A DNA stretch of 64,000 nt from Wenzhouxiangella sediminis (GTDB lineage: Bacteria > Pseudomonadota > Gammaproteobacteria > Xanthomonadales > Wenzhouxiangellaceae). A program made the position numbers and the translations under genes. Numbering within the stretch: the stretch's first letter is position 1; every line of letters begins with the position of its first letter. Location: contig NZ_QUZK01000051.1 of assembly GCF_003410055.1 (NCBI RefSeq), positions 49,765 to 113,764 of the forward strand, written 5' to 3'. Below the pieces are notes generated by a model. The model was not told where the DNA came from, did not search any database, and was given only the letters and a program-made list of their open reading frames with translations. Shown here piece after piece: positions 16,938-25,203 of the stretch.

Positions 16938-17351
16938 ATGAGCTACAACCTCACCCCCAACACGGCGTTCAGCAGCGTGCTGGCGCCCCAGGCGGCCGGC
17001 CAGGGCAGCACCAACACCGGGCACGTCGACATGACCGGCTTCAGCTCCGTCACTTTCGTGATCGTGCTCGAGGCGGTCACCGCCGGCGGCACCGTGACCC
17101 TGAACGTGGAGCAGTCCGACAACGCCAGCGACTGGACGGCCCTGGCCGGATCGGTCAGCACCGACGATGCCGGCATCCTCGCCCTGGAGGTTCACCGACC
17201 CATGGCCCGCTACATCCGGGCAGTGGTCAACCGGGCCGACCAGGACGCGGAGACGAACGGCATGATCGCCCTTCGACGGCTCGCCACGGATAACCCGGTC
17301 GAAGACAGCGAGACGACCAGCGCGGTCCTGGTGAGTCCCGAGGCTGCCTGA
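16938..17351 (+). CDS. Putative virion structural protein beside the capsid gene
   Basis: A 137-residue protein with ATG at 16938 after a strong AAGGAGGAA (16922-16930), 14 bp after the capsid stop. The sequence is beta-rich and Thr/Val/Ala-rich (TGHVDMTGFSSVTFVIVLEAVTAGGTVTLNVEQSDNASDWTALAGSVST) with no helix-forming core. This looks like phage head-decoration or head-fibre proteins, many of which follow the capsid gene. Family assignment is not secure, but a structural role is a reasonable inference from position and composition. Confidence 0.72.
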   Translation: MSYNLTPNTAFSSVLAPQAAGQGSTNTGHVDMTGFSSVTFVIVLEAVTAGGTVTLNVEQSDNASDWTALAGSVSTDDAGILALEVHRPMARYIRAVVNRADQDAETNGMIALRRLATDNPVEDSETTSAVLVSPEAA

Positions 17352-17615
17352 CAGTGATTCGCCGAACGCGGGATCAGGCTGCGGCGAAAGCGTCCTCGTC
17401 AGTCGCTGTGACACAGCCCCCGCACCAGCCGGCCGTGTGCGTGCCGGCACCAGTGCCCCGCCCACGCTGGCGGGGCACTGACTTGCCCGAGAGGGCGAGC
17501 GAATCGAAAAACTTTTGCAGGCAGACGCCGGATATACGTCGCCCCTCCCTCGCACGCAACATCATCGACTTTTTTCGGAATCCCACGCCGCCCGAAATCC
17601 CCCACGAGGCCCCGC
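17352..17615. other. 264-bp gap before terS with a 12-bp hairpin; candidate packaging region
   Basis: No convincing gene. A weak 89-codon frame (GTG at 17354) crosses the gap but is low-complexity. The region holds a perfect 12-bp stem with a 6-nt loop (17451-17462 with 17469-17480), then an A/T-rich patch (AAAAACTTTTGCAGG near 17508) and a second one (GACTTTTTTCGG near 17570). In many lambdoid and HK97-type phages the cos site lies just upstream of terS, so this is the best candidate for the packaging start. The hairpin may instead terminate capsid transcripts; it lacks a T-run. Confidence 0.4.
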
Positions 17616-17930
17616 ATGACTGAATCCAAGGTCGTCCCCTTCAAATCGGCCCGGCCGCCGTCTGAGCTGTCGAGCGAGGCCCGCAAACTGTGGTCGGAGA
17701 TCCTCGCAGACTACGAGATTGACGATGCGGGCGGCCTGGCCATGCTCCGGCAGCTCTGCGAAACCCTCGATCGACTGCGGGAGTGCCAGAAGGCGCTGAA
17801 GGCGGACGGCCTGACCGTGAAAGGCTACAGAGGCCAGCCGCGCCCCCATCCGCTTCTCAAGACCGAGTCGGAGTGCCGGCGCCAGATGCTCGCCTGCTAT
17901 CGCGCCCTCAATCTCGACCCCCTGGAGTGA
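17616..17930 (+). CDS. terS: Phage terminase small subunit, P27 family-like
   Basis: A 104-residue protein with the P27/Terminase_4 pattern: PPSELSSEARKLWSEILADYEIDDAGGLAMLRQLCETLDRLRECQKALKADGLTVKGYRGQPRPHPLLKTESECRRQMLACYRALNLDPLE. The LSSEARKLWxEI start, the helical middle, the G-containing hinge followed by HPLLKTE, and the LNLDP end are typical. TerS selects the DNA to be packaged. With no large subunit (TerL) in the island, it would have to recruit a helper phage TerL, as PICI TerS proteins do. ATG at 17616 follows a GAGG site. It is intact and of normal length. Confidence 0.85.
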   Translation: MTESKVVPFKSARPPSELSSEARKLWSEILADYEIDDAGGLAMLRQLCETLDRLRECQKALKADGLTVKGYRGQPRPHPLLKTESECRRQMLACYRALNLDPLE

Positions 17931-17935
17931 TCGAC

Positions 17936-18205
17936 ATGAACCGCAAGCCCACCAGAAAGACCCGCCAGCGCCGCCGCCGTGAACCGTCCTGGGTAGAGCG
18001 ATACTTGCAAGCCCATGAGGTGCCCGAGTACGGCTCCGAAGCCTACGGCGACCTGATGGGCTTCATGTACCACCAGGAACCGATCCCAGGCCTGCCCGAG
18101 CCCGACTCGCTCGATGCCCGCGCCCTGATCGCCAAGGCCAGGCCGGCGCTCGACGCTGAGCTGGCCCGAGCCCGCCGCGAAGGGATCAAGCTGAAGGCCG
18201 CGTGA
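17936..18205 (+). CDS. Hypothetical satellite protein after terS
   Basis: An 89-residue protein, start ATG 17936 only five bases after the terS stop. The first 18 residues are extremely basic (NRKPTRKTRQRRRREPSW) and probably bind DNA or RNA; the rest is acidic and helical. Its position next to terS suggests a late, packaging-related role or an HNH-less accessory protein. No family is recognised. A 30-codon GTG frame overlaps its stop but has no other support. Confidence 0.6.
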   Translation: MNRKPTRKTRQRRRREPSWVERYLQAHEVPEYGSEAYGDLMGFMYHQEPIPGLPEPDSLDARALIAKARPALDAELARARREGIKLKAA

Positions 18206-18332
18206 CGCCCTGGCCCCTGTTCGCCGCCTGGTGCCGGTCGCTCTGGCAGCGCGTGGCCGTTCACCTGCCGCCGTGGCCGCCGTTCCCCTGCTGACCCTTG
18301 CCCGACCCCCGATTCTGCCGCTGTGGTTCTGC

Positions 18333-18344
18333 TATACGCGTATA
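18333..18344. promoter_or_regulatory. 12-bp perfect palindrome, candidate operator
   Basis: TATACGCGTATA is a perfect palindrome in a 220-bp non-coding stretch, about 90 bp before the next small gene. Short symmetric A/T-ended sites like this suit a dimeric HTH regulator such as the Cro-like protein at 19417. There is no direct evidence of binding. Confidence 0.35.
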
Positions 18345-18428
18345 CGCGGCCCGTGTGCCTACTTTCCCGTAGTTATGACCGCATCGGCCGAGTAGAGTCC
18401 TGGGCAGGCACGCAACGGAAGTAGAGCA

Positions 18429-18611
18429 GTGACAGATCAGGAGAAGCAGCGCAGAATCGTTCAGATCGCCGCCATACCACCGTCAGGTGAGGGCCAATCA
18501 GACTTCGGCCTGCTGGCGGTCGATGAGGAAGGCGTTCCGTGGGTCTGCTGGTACTCAGGCGGTGACACCACGGACTGGGAGGGACTGCCCCCGCTACCAT
18601 CGAAGCCCTGA
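18429..18611 (+). CDS. Small hypothetical protein
   Basis: A 60-residue protein starting at GTG 18429 with a GGAAG site upstream. It reads like a genuine compact domain: an acidic helical start (TDQEKQRRIVQIAAIPPSGE) and an aromatic middle (FGLLAVDEEGVPWVCWYSGGDTTDWEGLPPLP). Short proteins of this type, with a DEEGxPWxxW-like strand, are common in phages and plasmids, but I cannot name a function. Confidence 0.5.
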   Translation: MTDQEKQRRIVQIAAIPPSGEGQSDFGLLAVDEEGVPWVCWYSGGDTTDWEGLPPLPSKP

Positions 18612-18681
18612 CCGCTTGCGCGCGGTGATCGGCCGGCGCTATGCTGGCCGTGAGGCTGGATACCTCATTACAGGCGGATCG

Positions 18682-18705
18682 CCGCGCCCGACAGCGCGGT
18701 TTCTT
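18682..18705 (+). terminator. Short hairpin followed by T-rich sequence
   Basis: CCGCGC (18682-18687) pairs with GCGCGG (18694-18699) across a 6-nt loop and is followed by TTTCTT. It lies between the small gene ending at 18611 and the next gene at 18841 and is a plausible weak intrinsic terminator. The rest of 18612-18840 holds nothing I can assign. Confidence 0.45.
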
Positions 18706-18840
18706 GTGCCCGACGATTCGATGGTCGGGAATCCGCGAATACAAGACCGCTTCGGCGGGAATAAGCGGGCCGTTCCTGTAGCGGTATCCAGTTCCCGGCC
18801 ACCCTTGGCCATCCATGGATGAACTACAGGAGATCGAACC

Positions 18841-19320
18841 ATGAACCACCACCAGAACCGGGTATCTGACGCCCGCCTTCGCCTCGAAGACGCCATTGCC
18901 CAAGCTACCGGCCTAGCAGACACCTTGATGCAGCTCGACCTCGAGAAAGCCGACCGGATCAGCGGCCCATCGTTTCACCGGATGGCATGGGCGCTGTCGA
19001 GCATGTTGCACCAGGCCGGCGACGACCTGGCAACCGTTTTGACCGGGGACCAGGCGCCCGCTGCCGAGGCCAGCGACCCAACGCTGGAGCGAACGGCCGG
19101 CCTGGAACGCTGCGGCCCCTTTGCCGTGCCGGAACACAGCTACGTGATCGCTGGCAACGACCTATATCGTGCCCAGGGGTTGCTCAGGACGGTCCTGATG
19201 GCTGTCAGCGAGGATCACGATCTGGTCGACCTTGAGCACACGCTGCGGGCCGCGCTGGACGTGCTGGAGAGCGGCTCCAAGGAAGCATTCGAGTTGGCGC
19301 GCGACAGAGACGCCGCGTAG
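18841..19320 (+). CDS. Hypothetical satellite protein, helical
   Basis: A 159-residue soluble, strongly helical and acidic protein. The ATG follows AGGAG (GAACTACAGGAGATCG). Two helical halves are joined by a short linker (TGDQAPAAEASDPTLERTAGLERCG): ARLRLEDAIAQATGLADTLMQLDLEKA and AGNDLYRAQGLLRTVLMAVSEDHDLVDLEHTLRAALDVLESG. The helix spacing resembles four-helix bundles of small phage or satellite regulators. No family is recognised, and the function is unknown. Confidence 0.68.
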   Translation: MNHHQNRVSDARLRLEDAIAQATGLADTLMQLDLEKADRISGPSFHRMAWALSSMLHQAGDDLATVLTGDQAPAAEASDPTLERTAGLERCGPFAVPEHSYVIAGNDLYRAQGLLRTVLMAVSEDHDLVDLEHTLRAALDVLESGSKEAFELARDRDAA

Positions 19321-19416
19321 AGCTCGAAGGATCAATGTGATGACGAGAGCCGGGCCCCGCGCCGGGCTTTCTCGTTTCAGCACCCTATTGCTGACCACCC
19401 GGCGCATACTCAGGGC

Positions 19417-19662
19417 ATGGACACCATGACCCTGATTCAAGCCCGAGCCCATGAGCGTCTGTCCGTTCTCGGTATCCCGGCCGACCACCGTGGCCGATAC
19501 CTGTCCCAGGTTTCCGGCCTGACGCCCGAGCGCATCGAGGCGCTGCTGTCCGGCGCGCTCGATGATTCGCGGTTCGGCACTGACGACCTGGACGTGCTCG
19601 CCACGGCTCTGGACGTGCCGGGCTGGTGGCTGGTGATGCCGTTCGACGGATCCACTCAGTAG
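19417..19662 (+). CDS. Cro/XRE-like HTH protein
   Basis: An 81-residue protein whose core, RYLSQVSGLTPERIEALLSGALDDSRFGTDDLDVLATALDVPGWWLV, follows the lambda repressor-like HTH pattern (VSGLTPxRIexLLSG... LxxLAxALDVPxxWL). It probably acts as a satellite regulator; Cro-size rather than CI-size, with no protease or dimerisation domain. It is preceded by 96 bp with a G/C-rich inverted sequence. It is the last rightward gene before two leftward cargo genes. Confidence 0.62.
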   Translation: MDTMTLIQARAHERLSVLGIPADHRGRYLSQVSGLTPERIEALLSGALDDSRFGTDDLDVLATALDVPGWWLVMPFDGSTQ

Positions 19663-19690
19663 GGCTCGGGTGACAGGCTACTTTGAGCCG

Positions 19691-20098
19691 TTATTTTCGA
19701 GCGGCAATTTCGGCCCGAATCTTTTCTATCCCTTCGCCTGAGACTGCCAACTCGACACCTTCGATTGTGACTCTGATTCCGCTCACAGCGCCATCGCCTG
19801 AAGACGGCTCCCAGTCGACGATCAGTTCGCTTCGTCCGATCGGCAGCCAGTCCTTCGACTGATCCTTGGAAAGCACCCAGGCGCGCGCCTGCCGTTTTTC
19901 ATCGCCCTCGAAGTCGACGACAGCCCCGTGAATCGCGGCTGCAACGTCCGCCTTGTTTCGAAGTTTCAACTTTACGGATATCCGGCTGTGAGGAAAAACC
20001 CCAACGATGTCGCCCAACTCCAAGCGCTCGCGCCACCAAGATGCTCTGCCCAGGCGGCCGATGAACTTGAAAACAGCAGAGATGATGGTTTCCGACAT
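19691..20098 (-). CDS. Hypothetical cargo protein near attR
   Basis: A 135-residue cytoplasmic protein on the opposite strand to the satellite core. It is predicted beta-rich: LELGDIVGVFPHSRISVKLKLRNKADVAAAIHGAVVDFEG and SKDQSKDWLPIGRSELIVDWEPSSGDGAVSGIRVTIEGVELAVSGE, with no signal peptide. I recognise no family. Genes inverted at the attachment-site end of PICI- and P4-like elements are often exchangeable cargo, including phage-defence genes, but nothing in this sequence shows such a function. Confidence 0.65.
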   Translation of the reverse strand: MSETIISAVFKFIGRLGRASWWRERLELGDIVGVFPHSRISVKLKLRNKADVAAAIHGAVVDFEGDEKRQARAWVLSKDQSKDWLPIGRSELIVDWEPSSGDGAVSGIRVTIEGVELAVSGEGIEKIRAEIAARK

Positions 20099-20122
20099 AA
20101 CTCTCGCGCCCAGGCAGAAGAA

Positions 20123-20530
20123 TCAGGGGAGCGCCCGCTTGGCTTCAATCTCCCCGCCCACACAGGCCTGCAAAACCTGATAGCTCCCCGTCCGCTGCCC
20201 GATCTCGTTGCAATGGGCCAGAATCTCAGGCGGGATGCTCATCGAGCGTAACTCGGAGCGGGCTTCCTGCTCCCCCTCGACGCATGCCTGTTCGACCTGG
20301 TAGCTGCCCGTAGACTCGCGAATCTCGCGACAATGCGAGCGGATGGAGAGATTGACCAGGGCGGGCCGCTCACGCGGGGCGGTGGCACGAGCTGGCTGGG
20401 GCTCGGCCGGCGCTTCGGCGGTGGTCCGAGGCTGGTCTTCGTCACACGGCCAATTCTGCATCCGCCGTTCCCCGTCGACGTCGCACCAGTAGACCTGCCC
20501 GGTAAGTAGAAGTGCTGCCAGCCATCCCAT
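20123..20530 (-). CDS. Exported protein with DUF4124-like start and two Cys repeats
   Basis: A 135-residue protein. A short hydrophobic start (MGWLAALLLTGQ) reads like a signal sequence and is followed by VYWCDVDGERRMQNWPCDE, similar to DUF4124 domains (Y-x-W/C-x-D-x-x-G). After an Ala/Pro linker come two tandem units of about 36 residues: CREIRESTGSYQVEQACVEGEQEA and CNEIGQRTGSYQVLQACVGGEIEA, each with two Cys that could pair. The duplication is obvious. A periplasmic or surface location is inferred. It is cargo of the satellite, 25 bp from the other leftward gene. Confidence 0.65.
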   Translation of the reverse strand: MGWLAALLLTGQVYWCDVDGERRMQNWPCDEDQPRTTAEAPAEPQPARATAPRERPALVNLSIRSHCREIRESTGSYQVEQACVEGEQEARSELRSMSIPPEILAHCNEIGQRTGSYQVLQACVGGEIEAKRALP

Positions 20531-20733
20531 GCCGGCGAGAATAGCCGGGCGCGTTGGCGGTGGTCAAATATCAAAGGGAATCGCCGCCCGGCCTGGGGCT
20601 TGCTTGGCGTTGGCAGTAGGGGGACGGCCGGGCGACTCGCGGGATGGGGACCCGCTGTGGGCATCATAGCCGGTCAGAGATCAGCGCGGCGGCTTGTAGG
20701 AAAACGGCGCGGGCTGGTGTCGGAAAAGAAAAA

Positions 20734-20757
20734 GGCCCCGAGCCGAAGCCCGAGGCC
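20734..20757 (-). terminator. Satellite-borne terminator facing the tRNA operon
   Basis: On the minus strand a 10-bp stem (two G-U pairs) closes a UUCG tetraloop and is followed by TTTTTCTTTT, a strong intrinsic terminator. It lies 97 bp beyond the 3' end of tRNA-Glu and replaces the original terminator, which integration moved to 10768-10793. The two terminators share 17 identical bases around the T-run. The rest of 20531-20853 holds only this, the arm sites and no gene. Confidence 0.8.
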
Positions 20758-20767
20758 TAGTTTCTTG

Positions 20768-20816
20768 TGTCAAACCCTATCAAACGGCGAGGCGTACGTT
20801 TGACAGAAGTTTGACA
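20768..20816. promoter_or_regulatory. Right integrase arm-type sites
   Basis: GTTTGACA occurs at 20798-20805 and 20809-20816, with the same 11-bp spacing as the left pair. Inverted copies lie at 20768-20775 (TGTCAAAC) and 20778-20785 (TATCAAAC, one mismatch). Four sites within 50 bp of the attR core fit P'-arm sites of a lambda-class integrase. The orientation differences could set the direction of recombination. Confidence 0.65.
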
Positions 20817-20853
20817 CGTTCAAGGGCCCATATTGCTAAACCCTTGTTTTGTA

Positions 20854-20899
20854 TGGCGTCCCCACGGGGATTCGAACCCCGGTCGCCGCCGTGAAAGGG
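20854..20899. repeat. attR: 46-bp core repeat inside tRNA-Glu
   Basis: The second copy of the 46-bp direct repeat. It restores the 3' part of the functional tRNA-Glu gene, so integration does not destroy the tRNA. The crossover lies somewhere in the shared 46 bp; the identity ends in the anticodon stem. Confidence 0.93.
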
Positions 20900-20929
20900 C
20901 GGTGTCCTAGGCCTCTAGACGATGGGGAC
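20854..20929 (-). tRNA. tRNA-Glu (anticodon TTC), reconstituted at attR
   Basis: A 76-nt tRNA including an encoded CCA. The 5' acceptor GTCCCCA pairs with TGGGGAC. The D-arm, the anticodon loop with CTTTCAC (anticodon TTC, Glu) and a GGTTCGAATCC T-arm are all complete. It is the integration target of the satellite; its 3' 46 bp are satellite-derived. It is the second gene of a tRNA-Ala/tRNA-Glu pair read leftward. Confidence 0.97.
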
Positions 20930-20965
20930 TGAAAACGTCGAAAACGAAGCTTTCAGAAACCTTAT

Positions 20966-21041
<76 letters not shown>

Positions 21042-21100
21042 ACAACAAGCCGAGCATTCTAGTCGAGGATTTCAGGGCTGTCAAACCTTTTTCGGAGATT

Positions 21101-21838
21101 TCAGGCCGACTTCAGGACCAGGTCGGAAAAGTCGATCAAGCCGGCCGATTCGTCGATGATCCGTCGCGCCGCCAGCAGCGCGCCGCGGGCGAAAACCCGG
21201 CGATCGCTGGCCCGGTGAGACAGTTCCAGGCGCTCGCCGTCGGCCAGGAAATACACGGTGTGCTCGCCGGCGACGTCTCCGCCCCGAATGGCCTGGAAGC
21301 CGATTTCCCCGCGCGTTCGGGCCGACCTGTGCTGACTTCGGTCGTAGACAGCGCATTCGGTCAACTTCTGGCCCCGGGCCCTTGCGACGGCGTCGCCGAG
21401 CCATAGCGCCGTGCCCGAGGGGGCATCCAGTTTGCGGCGATGGTGCGCCTCGAGAATCTCGATGTCGAAGTCCTCGCCCAGCGCGCGGGTCGCCTGATAG
21501 GCCAGGCGCACCAGCAGGTTGACACCGATGCTGAAATTCGCCGCCTGGCACACGGCGACACGCTCGGCGGCCTCGTAGATCTGCGCCTGGAGGCGCTCAC
21601 CCAGGGCGGTCGTGCCGGTGACCAGCGGAATGCGCCTGCGTGATGCGAAGTGGACAACCCGTTCGAGCAGTTCCGGATGCGAGAAATCGATGATGACGTC
21701 CGCATCGACGTCGGGTTCGAAGAACTGACGGCGGGTTGCCTCCCCGGCCACGGCCAGGTGCTCATCGGATTCGATGGCTTCGAGGATGGTGCGGCCCACC
21801 GCGCCGGTGGCGCCGCTGACGAGAATCTGCAGGCTCAT
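21101..21838 (-). CDS. dapB: 4-hydroxy-tetrahydrodipicolinate reductase
   Basis: A 245-residue cytoplasmic enzyme of the lysine/diaminopimelate pathway that reduces the DapA product with NAD(P)H. The nucleotide-binding turn GATGAVG lies near the N-terminus (residues about 8-14), IIDFSHPE is the family beta-strand, and the catalytic block EAHHRRKLDAPSGTA carries the two His and the Lys. It is slightly shorter than E. coli DapB (273), with a trimmed region after the first helix. ATG 21838 is preferred over an upstream TTG because similarity begins there. It follows dnaJ by 32 bp on the same strand, so it may share heat-shock transcripts. Confidence 0.95.
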   Translation of the reverse strand: MSLQILVSGATGAVGRTILEAIESDEHLAVAGEATRRQFFEPDVDADVIIDFSHPELLERVVHFASRRRIPLVTGTTALGERLQAQIYEAAERVAVCQAANFSIGVNLLVRLAYQATRALGEDFDIEILEAHHRRKLDAPSGTALWLGDAVARARGQKLTECAVYDRSQHRSARTRGEIGFQAIRGGDVAGEHTVYFLADGERLELSHRASDRRVFARGALLAARRIIDESAGLIDFSDLVLKSA

Positions 21839-21870
21839 GACCCGCAAGATTAACCCATCGTGGGCTCCGA

Positions 21871-22995
21871 TCAGAAGCCCATTCGATCGAAGAAGCTCTT
21901 CACCTTGTCCGTCCAGCCGGATGACTGGGGACTCTGGTCGGGCTGGTCGTCCAGGCTATCCTGCAGCTGCTTGAGCAGGTCTTTCTGCTCACGGCTGAGG
22001 TTGACCGGCGTTTCGACCTCGACCCGGCAAAGCAGGTCCCCGGCCGAACGTGAGCGGACCGACTGCACGCCCTTGCCGCGAACGCGGAAGACCTTGCCGG
22101 ACTGCGTTTCGGCCGGAATCTTGAGCATCACCGAGCCGTCGAGCGTGGGCACCTTGAGCTGGCCGCCCAGCGCCGCGGTCGTGATCGTGATGGGCACGTC
22201 GCAGAACAGGTCGTCTCCGTCGCGCTGGAACAGCGGGTGCGGGCGTACCTGGATGTCAACGTAGAGATCGCCGGCACCGCCGCCCTGGGCGCCGGCGCCG
22301 CCCTCGCCGCTGAGGCGAATACGATCGCCGGTGTCGACACCGGCCGGAATGCGGATCTGCAGGGTCTTGGTCTCGCGGACCTGGCCAGTACCGCTACAGT
22401 CATTGCAGGGGTCCTTGATCGTCCGGCCGCTGCCGCGGCAGGCCGGACAGGTCTGCTGCACGGAAAAGAAGCCCTGCTGCATGCGAACCTGACCCTGACC
22501 GCCGCAGGTCGAGCACACGTGAAGCTGGCCGCCCTTGGAGCCGGTGCCGCTGCAGGTTTCGCACTCGCCCAGCGTGGGCAGGCTGACTTCCTTTTCCACG
22601 CCGGTGACGGCTTCTTCCAGGTCGAGTTCGAGCGTGTAGCGAAGATCCTGGCCGCGGCGCGACTGGCTCTGCCGCCGACGTCCGCCGCCGAAGATATCCC
22701 CGAAGATGTCGCCGAAAATATCGTTGATGTCGCCAAAGCCGCCCTGGGGGCCGCCACCGCCGCCCATGCCGCCGTTGACGCCCGCGTGGCCGAAACGATC
22801 GTAGGCCGCACGCTTCTGCTCGTCCTTGAGCACGTCGTGCGCCTCGCGCACTTCCTTGAACTTGTCCTCGGCATCGGGATCGTCCGGATTGCGGTCCGGA
22901 TGATACTTGCGCGCCATGCGCCGGTACGCCTTGCGGATTTCGTCGGTCGAGGCGTCGCGCGAGACGCCGAGAGTGTCGTAATAATCAGCAGACAT
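21871..22995 (-). CDS. dnaJ: Chaperone DnaJ (Hsp40)
   Basis: A 374-residue class I J-protein, co-chaperone of DnaK. The J-domain (residues 1-70) has HPD in KYHPDRNP; then a G/F-rich linker ([31 protein letters not shown]). Four zinc-finger repeats follow ([32 protein letters not shown]), and then two beta-rich substrate-binding domains. Length matches E. coli DnaJ (376). Unusually, 150 bp made of simple-repeat arms separate it from dnaK, and the repeat arm begins 8 bp before the start codon, leaving a poor ribosome site. Confidence 0.98.
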   Translation of the reverse strand: MSADYYDTLGVSRDASTDEIRKAYRRMARKYHPDRNPDDPDAEDKFKEVREAHDVLKDEQKRAAYDRFGHAGVNGGMGGGGGPQGGFGDINDIFGDIFGDIFGGGRRRQSQSRRGQDLRYTLELDLEEAVTGVEKEVSLPTLGECETCSGTGSKGGQLHVCSTCGGQGQVRMQQGFFSVQQTCPACRGSGRTIKDPCNDCSGTGQVRETKTLQIRIPAGVDTGDRIRLSGEGGAGAQGGGAGDLYVDIQVRPHPLFQRDGDDLFCDVPITITTAALGGQLKVPTLDGSVMLKIPAETQSGKVFRVRGKGVQSVRSRSAGDLLCRVEVETPVNLSREQKDLLKQLQDSLDDQPDQSPQSSGWTDKVKSFFDRMGF

Positions 22996-23145
22996 AAAAG
23001 CCCGTTTGTTGGTTCGCTAGTTTGTTGGTTTGTTCGTTTGGTTCTTCGATGGCTGCCCGAGAGCACCTTTGCCGCTTCGACTTTCGAATGACAACGGCGT
23101 CTCGAGCAACCAAAAAACCAAAAAACCAATCAACCAACTAACCAG
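22996..23145. repeat. Inverted simple-repeat element A (dnaJ-dnaK gap)
   Basis: The whole dnaJ-dnaK gap is one element. A G/T-rich arm of GGTT/TTTG units (23004-23044) faces an A/C-rich arm of AACC(A)n units (23105-23145), with a roughly 60-bp G/C-containing core between. The A/C arm abuts the dnaK stop codon directly. The 22 bp at the core-arm junction (23101-23122, starting CTCGAGCAACC) recur exactly in the ftsH element at 61281-61302. The transcript could fold into a long, imperfect, G-U-rich hairpin between the two coding regions. Confidence 0.85.
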
Positions 23146-25080
<1,935 letters not shown>

Positions 25081-25149
25081 GGTCTTGTGATCCTGTTCGA
25101 TTTCGTATTGAAACTGGTTGAGACTTCGCTGAGAAAGCGTTCTAGCCGT

Positions 25150-25179
25150 TTAGTGGGGCCCGACAGGGCTCATTTCAAT
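25150..25179 (-). promoter_or_regulatory. Sigma-32-type heat-shock promoter of dnaK
   Basis: On the minus strand, ATTGAAA (25173-25179) and CCCCACTAA (25150-25158) are separated by 14 bp. The sigma-32 consensus is CTTGAAA-(13 to 17)-CCCCATNTA, so both boxes match well. The position, 70-99 bp before dnaK, is right for a heat-shock promoter. Confidence 0.8.
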
Positions 25180-25203
25180 CGCCCCGCCCCGGCCGCAGGT
25201 CGC

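Larger units (their letters stand above)
10801..20899. mobile_element. Integrated phage satellite-like element in tRNA-Glu
   Basis: A 10.1-kb island bounded by a perfect 46-bp direct repeat of the tRNA-Glu 3' part (10801-10846 and 20854-20899). Inside are a tyrosine integrase next to the left end, an AlpA/excisionase-like HTH protein, a RepA-like ATPase, small coupled ORFs, an HK97-type major capsid protein, a P27-type small terminase, a Cro-like HTH protein and two leftward cargo genes at the right end. Portal, large terminase, maturation protease, tail and lysis genes are all absent and there is no room for them, so it cannot be an autonomous tailed phage. The plan (integrase, AlpA, Rep, capsid, TerS) resembles phage-inducible chromosomal islands and capsid-encoding satellites. 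The alternative is a decayed prophage, but the compact, overlapping and intact ORFs argue against random decay. Confidence 0.85.

Noticed and set aside
17354..17623. An 89-codon frame before terS
   Set aside because: Low-complexity sequence running through a perfect hairpin and into terS; kept only as a possible packaging region.
18202..18294. A 30-codon GTG frame overlapping the stop of the gene ending at 18205
   Set aside because: Too short, Pro/Trp-rich, no ribosome site beyond the overlap.
19345..19375. Terminator in the C/G-rich stretch before the Cro-like gene
   Set aside because: The best stem is only 4 bp; too weak to call.
10801..20899. A complete temperate prophage
   Set aside because: No portal, large terminase, tail or lysis genes and no space for them.
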